Of a DNA stretch of 15,835 bases, positions 12,642 to 15,835 are shown piece by piece. Origin of the DNA: JAGOTP01 sp964582475 (GTDB lineage Bacteria; Patescibacteriota; Patescibacteriia; 2-12-FULL-60-25); NCBI GenBank assembly GCA_964582475.1, contig CAZOQS010000008.1, positions 1-15,835 on the forward strand, given 5' to 3'. The first letter of the stretch is position 1. Every line of letters starts with the position of its first letter. A program made the translations under genes and the position numbers. A model generated the notes under the pieces. The model did not search any database. It was given only the letters and a program-made list of their open reading frames with translations, and was not told where the DNA came from.

Positions 12642-13205
12642 ATGTCCAACCGCCATCTTGCCCGCGCTGTCGCCTTGCAGTCGCTCTATGAGTGGGATTT
12701 TTATCGTGGAGGCCGTGACCCAGTCGAAGTCGCTCAACGCAATTTAGAGGATTTTGCGTCGGAACTCGATGAAAAAGACTTCAGCATTAACACCGTTCAG
12801 GGTGTCATTGGGCATCACCCAGAGATTGATGCCACGATTCGGAAGTTCGCCCCAGACTGGCCGCTTGAGAAGATTACGACCGTCGATCGCAACATTTTGC
12901 GCATTGCCGCCTATGAACTCTTGTACAATGAAGAGATTCCGAGCAAAGTAGCCATCAACGAAGCCATCGAGCTGGCCAAAACCTTCGGCGGTGAATCCAG
13001 CGGACGCTTTGTAAACGGTGTCTTGGGTGCGATCTATCGCAATCAGGTCGCCCAGGGCGTCGTAAAGGGCGCAGATCAGCCAAAACCGGCAGATAGCGAG
13101 ACTCCTTCGCACCCAGTCCTCATCAAAGCGGAGGTCGGAGCAAGCTTCGCCAGCCTCGACGATGACGACAGCTTCCTCCCCCACCCTCCCGCACCCCTCT
13201 CTTAA
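12642..13205 (+). CDS. nusB: Transcription antitermination factor NusB
   Basis: NusB binds boxA RNA with NusE/S10 in rRNA antitermination. Residues 1 to about 138 make the all-helical NusB domain. RHLARAVALQSLYEWDF at the N-terminus is the RNA-binding helix, TTVDRNILRIAAYELLY (79-95) and EIPSKVAINEAIELAKTFGG (97-116) are the signature helices, and GRFVNGVLGAIYR closes the fold. A tail of about 45 residues, acidic and ending in HPPAPLS, exceeds the usual 130-150 aa length and looks disordered. It has its own extended -10 promoter, and rnc follows 23 nt later. It has no Shine-Dalgarno; the ATG is set by the start of homology. Confidence 0.95.
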   Translation: MSNRHLARAVALQSLYEWDFYRGGRDPVEVAQRNLEDFASELDEKDFSINTVQGVIGHHPEIDATIRKFAPDWPLEKITTVDRNILRIAAYELLYNEEIPSKVAINEAIELAKTFGGESSGRFVNGVLGAIYRNQVAQGVVKGADQPKPADSETPSHPVLIKAEVGASFASLDDDDSFLPHPPAPLS

Positions 13206-13228
13206 ATTCATTCGCTGAACCTCCTCCT

Positions 13229-13975
13229 ATGGAACTCACATTGCTGGGCCCGCTGGAGGAACGCCTGGGACACGTCTTTCGTGACCGGTCGCTCCTCCTG
13301 CAGGCAGTCACTCACCGCTCATACCTGAACGAACATACCGATTTCCCCTATCCGCACAACGAGCGGTTGGAGTTTTTAGGCGATGCCGTCCTTGAGCTGA
13401 TCGTGACCGAATTTTTGTACCTCAACTACGCCAATCCAGAAGGAGACCTTACGAACTGGCGTGCGGCCCTCGTAAACGCCAAAACATTGGCGGGAATCTC
13501 TCAAGAACTGCATTTCGAAGAGTTCCTTCTCCTCTCCAAAGGTGAGGCACGCGACAAAGACGGAAAAGCGCGCATGTACATCTTGGCGAACGCCATCGAA
13601 GCCATTATCGGTGCGATCTACCTCGATAGTGGCAACGAAGCGGCCTCCAAGTTCATCCATTCGAAGATCTTGTGCCACTTGCCGACAATCTTGGCGCTTG
13701 AGCTCTACAAAGACGCGAAGAGCAAATTCCAAGAAACGGCCCAAGAACTCCTTGGAAGCACCCCTACCTACAAAGTCCTGGAAGAAAAAGGACCAGACCA
13801 CCAGAAAGAGTTCACCGTCGGTGTGTTTGTCGGACATGAGCTGATCGCGATTGGTCGCGGAACCTCAAAACAAGAGGCTCAGGTGGCCGCTGCTGAGGCC
13901 GGACTCGAAGCAAAAGGCTGGAGAGCACGCTCAACCTCACTCGCCCCACAAAAGACCCCTCCAAACGAGGCTTAG
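13229..13975 (+). CDS. rnc: Ribonuclease III
   Basis: This dsRNA-specific endonuclease processes rRNA precursors and other duplexes. The signature NERLEFLGDAVLE (44-56) supplies E48 and D52. The second catalytic cluster reads ANAIEAIIGAIYLD (120-133), with E124 conserved but Asn at position 121 where E. coli has catalytic Asp114; other bacterial sequences I recall also carry Asn here. The dsRNA-binding domain spans about 165-232, with KSKFQETAQE at its start and GTSKQEAQVAAAEAGLEA at its end. Length 248 aa is slightly long because of a short C-terminal tail. It is the last gene of the rpmF-nusB-rnc cluster and is followed by a strong bidirectional terminator. A pyrimidine-rich stretch, not a Shine-Dalgarno, precedes the ATG. 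Confidence 0.96.
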   Translation: MELTLLGPLEERLGHVFRDRSLLLQAVTHRSYLNEHTDFPYPHNERLEFLGDAVLELIVTEFLYLNYANPEGDLTNWRAALVNAKTLAGISQELHFEEFLLLSKGEARDKDGKARMYILANAIEAIIGAIYLDSGNEAASKFIHSKILCHLPTILALELYKDAKSKFQETAQELLGSTPTYKVLEEKGPDHQKEFTVGVFVGHELIAIGRGTSKQEAQVAAAEAGLEAKGWRARSTSLAPQKTPPNEA

Positions 13976-13982
13976 AGCCAAA

Positions 13983-14018
13983 CAAAAACAGCGGACCAAC
14001 TGGTCCGCTGTTTTTGTA
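13983..14018. terminator. Bidirectional terminator between rnc and the Cys-rich gene
   Basis: A 15-bp stem (13983-13997 with 14002-14016) closes on AACT. TTTTTG follows on plus and TTTTTG on minus, so it serves both convergent genes, ending 10 bp from the stop of the minus-strand gene. Confidence 0.88.
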
Positions 14019-14025
14019 TTCCTTG

Positions 14026-15648
14026 TTACGATTGAATCACTTGTTGCTCGTAGCAGACTTCACACAAGACCTCTTTCACCGACGATTCACGATAGCGGGA
14101 ACGAAGTGGTGCCTGACACGTAACACAGGAACGATCCACCAAGGTGAGTGGCTGCAAGTCCTGCATGCGACGCAAGCGCCGAACGGTCGGATGTTCCGTG
14201 GGCAGTGCGACGCCCAACTCTTGGATCAGCTCAACCTCAGGGGTCACGGTGCGGAACGCGCGTACGCCATTTGTTTCTGGAAAACGCACCCAACGTGAAC
14301 CAAGCTTCTTGGCCGCTTCTTCTGTTAACGGGTCTACCGCTAAGGCAAACGACCCGTTGTAGGCAAATAAGGACGCGTCGTAGGCCGGTGATTCGCCATA
14401 GATCCCCTCTTGGACGAGTTGCGCCTTGATGCGATCAAGCAGCGGCCAATACTCCTCTTCCGTATACTGAGTATTAAAGATGCAGAACTTTTTGTGTTGA
14501 AGGCCGATACAGCCAAAACAGTATTCACAGGCGTACAAAAATTCTGAATATTCGACTTGAACGCAATCCTGAATCCCGGTGCAGGCCGTTGCTTCATAAC
14601 AATTCACGCAGAACATGCCCGCGGTACAGCGTTCTGCTTCGACCCCATACAACAGATCGATACAATCTTTCGCGACCGACAACCCACACGAAGACCGTAC
14701 CCGCTCCCCATCAACAATATCGATCCCATCGACATCGCGGCAGTTAACGAGGTCATCTCCGCTCGATCGTTCTGAAGCGTAGGTCGCACACGCTCTCCGT
14801 GTGGCCGTACCCCAGATGTCTTTGCGAATATGCGCTTGCCACGCAGCAACGACCTGCGGATCACGAAGGTCAATCTCTGCCACACGCTTTTTGTAGGCTT
14901 CTTCATCAAGCTGCTCGTTCAAAAAACAGAATTTCTTGTTCCGCAGATTGATACACCCAAAGCAATCTTCACAGTTACGGCAATCGGCACAGAAGCGCAG
15001 ATTCTGAGAAGCAAAACACCGTTCCGAATAGGCAGATCGCGCGCACTCGACACACGCGACGCACTCATAACACCATTCCGAACGGATACAGCTCGTCACA
15101 TCGACCACGTGCGTACAAGTGACACATAAATCTGCGTAAGAACTGTCAGACATTTCGAGACCCGCATAGGTAAAATAACAATTCTTGAAGCCAAAGTCGT
15201 ACAGGGCCCAAGGACAGTTCTGGCTGGTTGTATCTTGAATGATCGCCGGACGCGGGACAGACCAAGAGAACTCTTTCCATTGTTCCGCGAACGGCTTCGT
15301 TAGATCGTAGGTCTGGGCATAGGTTCGGCCGTCAAAGACATCGCCATAGAACTCGCTTGTTGGAATCACTTTCGCCGGTGATGCTTCATCGAACATACTG
15401 ATCAGCTCTTTGCCATCGATCGTCCGTTTATATAGCTCAAACCCACTCACGCGGGCAGCGATGCGCCGAAAACGTGCCAAGGGCGACAAACGCGACACAC
15501 AGACCTTCAACGAACGGTATAAGTCTAAATCCGCTTGTGTGAACTCAAATGACTCCCCTGTTTCGAGACAAGTTCTCGTCCCGGGACGCTGGCGTGCGTG
15601 ATGCTCAGCGATCGCTTGGTCAAAGAGTGGGGTGCGTGAAGCGGGCAT
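14026..15648 (-). CDS. CPR-type Cys-rich protein with repeated zinc-like motifs
   Basis: The 540-aa product belongs to a family I know from CPR genomes, sometimes mislabelled CaiB/BaiF. Function is unknown. The N-terminal region has a C-x3-G-x-x-F start and ELYKRTIDGKELISMF (71-86). Two internal repeats follow, each a run of CxxC pairs leading to FGCINLRNKKFCFLN (230-244) and FGCIGLQHKKFCIFN (378-392), each followed by a Glu-rich EExY helix. A C-terminal CxxC...CxxC pair (508/511 and 529/532) looks like a zinc finger. About forty cysteines suggest several bound metals. The usual CPxCR motif after the first domain is eroded here. ATG 15648 has GAGG about 9 nt upstream. It is monocistronic. Confidence 0.85.
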   Translation of the reverse strand: MPASRTPLFDQAIAEHHARQRPGTRTCLETGESFEFTQADLDLYRSLKVCVSRLSPLARFRRIAARVSGFELYKRTIDGKELISMFDEASPAKVIPTSEFYGDVFDGRTYAQTYDLTKPFAEQWKEFSWSVPRPAIIQDTTSQNCPWALYDFGFKNCYFTYAGLEMSDSSYADLCVTCTHVVDVTSCIRSEWCYECVACVECARSAYSERCFASQNLRFCADCRNCEDCFGCINLRNKKFCFLNEQLDEEAYKKRVAEIDLRDPQVVAAWQAHIRKDIWGTATRRACATYASERSSGDDLVNCRDVDGIDIVDGERVRSSCGLSVAKDCIDLLYGVEAERCTAGMFCVNCYEATACTGIQDCVQVEYSEFLYACEYCFGCIGLQHKKFCIFNTQYTEEEYWPLLDRIKAQLVQEGIYGESPAYDASLFAYNGSFALAVDPLTEEAAKKLGSRWVRFPETNGVRAFRTVTPEVELIQELGVALPTEHPTVRRLRRMQDLQPLTLVDRSCVTCQAPLRSRYRESSVKEVLCEVCYEQQVIQS

Positions 15649-15740
15649 AGATTCGCCTCAAGCGTACCATTTAAAAAATATAAGCAAAGTTTCAATAGTT
15701 GGCGCGTTCTTCGTCATCGACCAAGACCTGCTCTACCATA

Positions 15741-15769
15741 TTGCGAAAACCCAGGTTCCACGTTACTGT
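15741..15769 (+). promoter_or_regulatory. tRNA-Arg promoter
   Basis: TTGCGA (15741-15746), 17 bp, then TACTGT (15764-15769). Start near 15776 lies about 5 nt before the tRNA 5' end. Confidence 0.6.
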
Positions 15770-15780
15770 GTGCCCCGCAG

Positions 15781-15835
15781 GCGCCCTTAGTTTAACGGAT
15801 AGAACAGCGGCCTTCGAAGCCGCTTATGGGGGTTC
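15781..15835 (+). tRNA. tRNA-Arg (anticodon TCG), cut by the window end
   Basis: The 5' acceptor strand is GCGCCCT. The D arm is GTTT...GAAC (one T-A rich pair set) with GG in the loop. The anticodon stem GCGGC/GCCGC encloses CTTCGAA, giving TCG. The variable region and the first T-arm bases (GGGGGTTC) are present. The 3' part of the T arm, the acceptor 3' strand and CCA lie beyond the window. Confidence 0.93.

Noticed and set aside
1..15835. CRISPR array or tandem repeat array
   Set aside because: No regularly spaced direct repeats were seen anywhere in the window.

Overview
The window reads as a stretch of a Candidate Phyla Radiation (Patescibacteria) chromosome of moderate GC. The strongest lineage clue is the 540-residue Cys-rich protein at 14026-15648 (minus), which matches a family I know chiefly from CPR genomes. 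Other clues are short intergenic gaps, several overlapping or near-leaderless gene starts, few Shine-Dalgarno sequences, and a compact rpmF-nusB-rnc cluster. I cannot place it to a class from sequence alone.

Layout from left to right. Positions 1-345 hold no convincing gene. They carry two terminator hairpins, a near-consensus promoter between them that could drive a transcript of about 47 nt, and a perfect 16-bp palindrome with the GAAC-N4-GTTC spacing of a Gram-positive LexA box. Then comes a GC-rich FAD/NAD(P)-binding oxidoreductase (346-1545). A minus-strand operon follows: gpmI, a prepilin-peptidase-domain protein and a TraB/Tiki-like protein (4532 down to 1683). Divergent from gpmI is an E. 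coli-like cyclopropane fatty acid synthase (4639-5763) with a strong hairpin after it. A second GC-rich gene, of unknown function, lies on the minus strand at 5859-7211.

A plus-strand trio (7367-8714) encodes two small acidic proteins around a 307-aa protein with a stretch resembling the pre-toxin TG (PT-TG) motif. It converges on a minus-strand pair, a DUF5995-like protein and a stand-alone Smr-domain protein. Next are tRNA-Phe(GAA), a strongly structured non-coding segment of about 200 nt (9990-10191), a divergent NRAMP-family transporter, and an enlarged nucleoside diphosphate kinase. Divergent from ndk, and sharing a palindromic TTGCAA -35 element with it, is the information-processing cluster rpmF (bL32), nusB, rnc. 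The window ends with the Cys-rich CPR protein on the minus strand and the 5' part of a tRNA-Arg(TCG).

The most unusual points are: the two GC-rich genes with good Shine-Dalgarno sequences among neighbours that mostly lack them; the unassigned structured RNA candidate; the PT-TG-like operon; a bL32 that has lost all four zinc cysteines but gained a His-rich tail; and an NRAMP protein lacking the TM6 MPH metal-binding motif.
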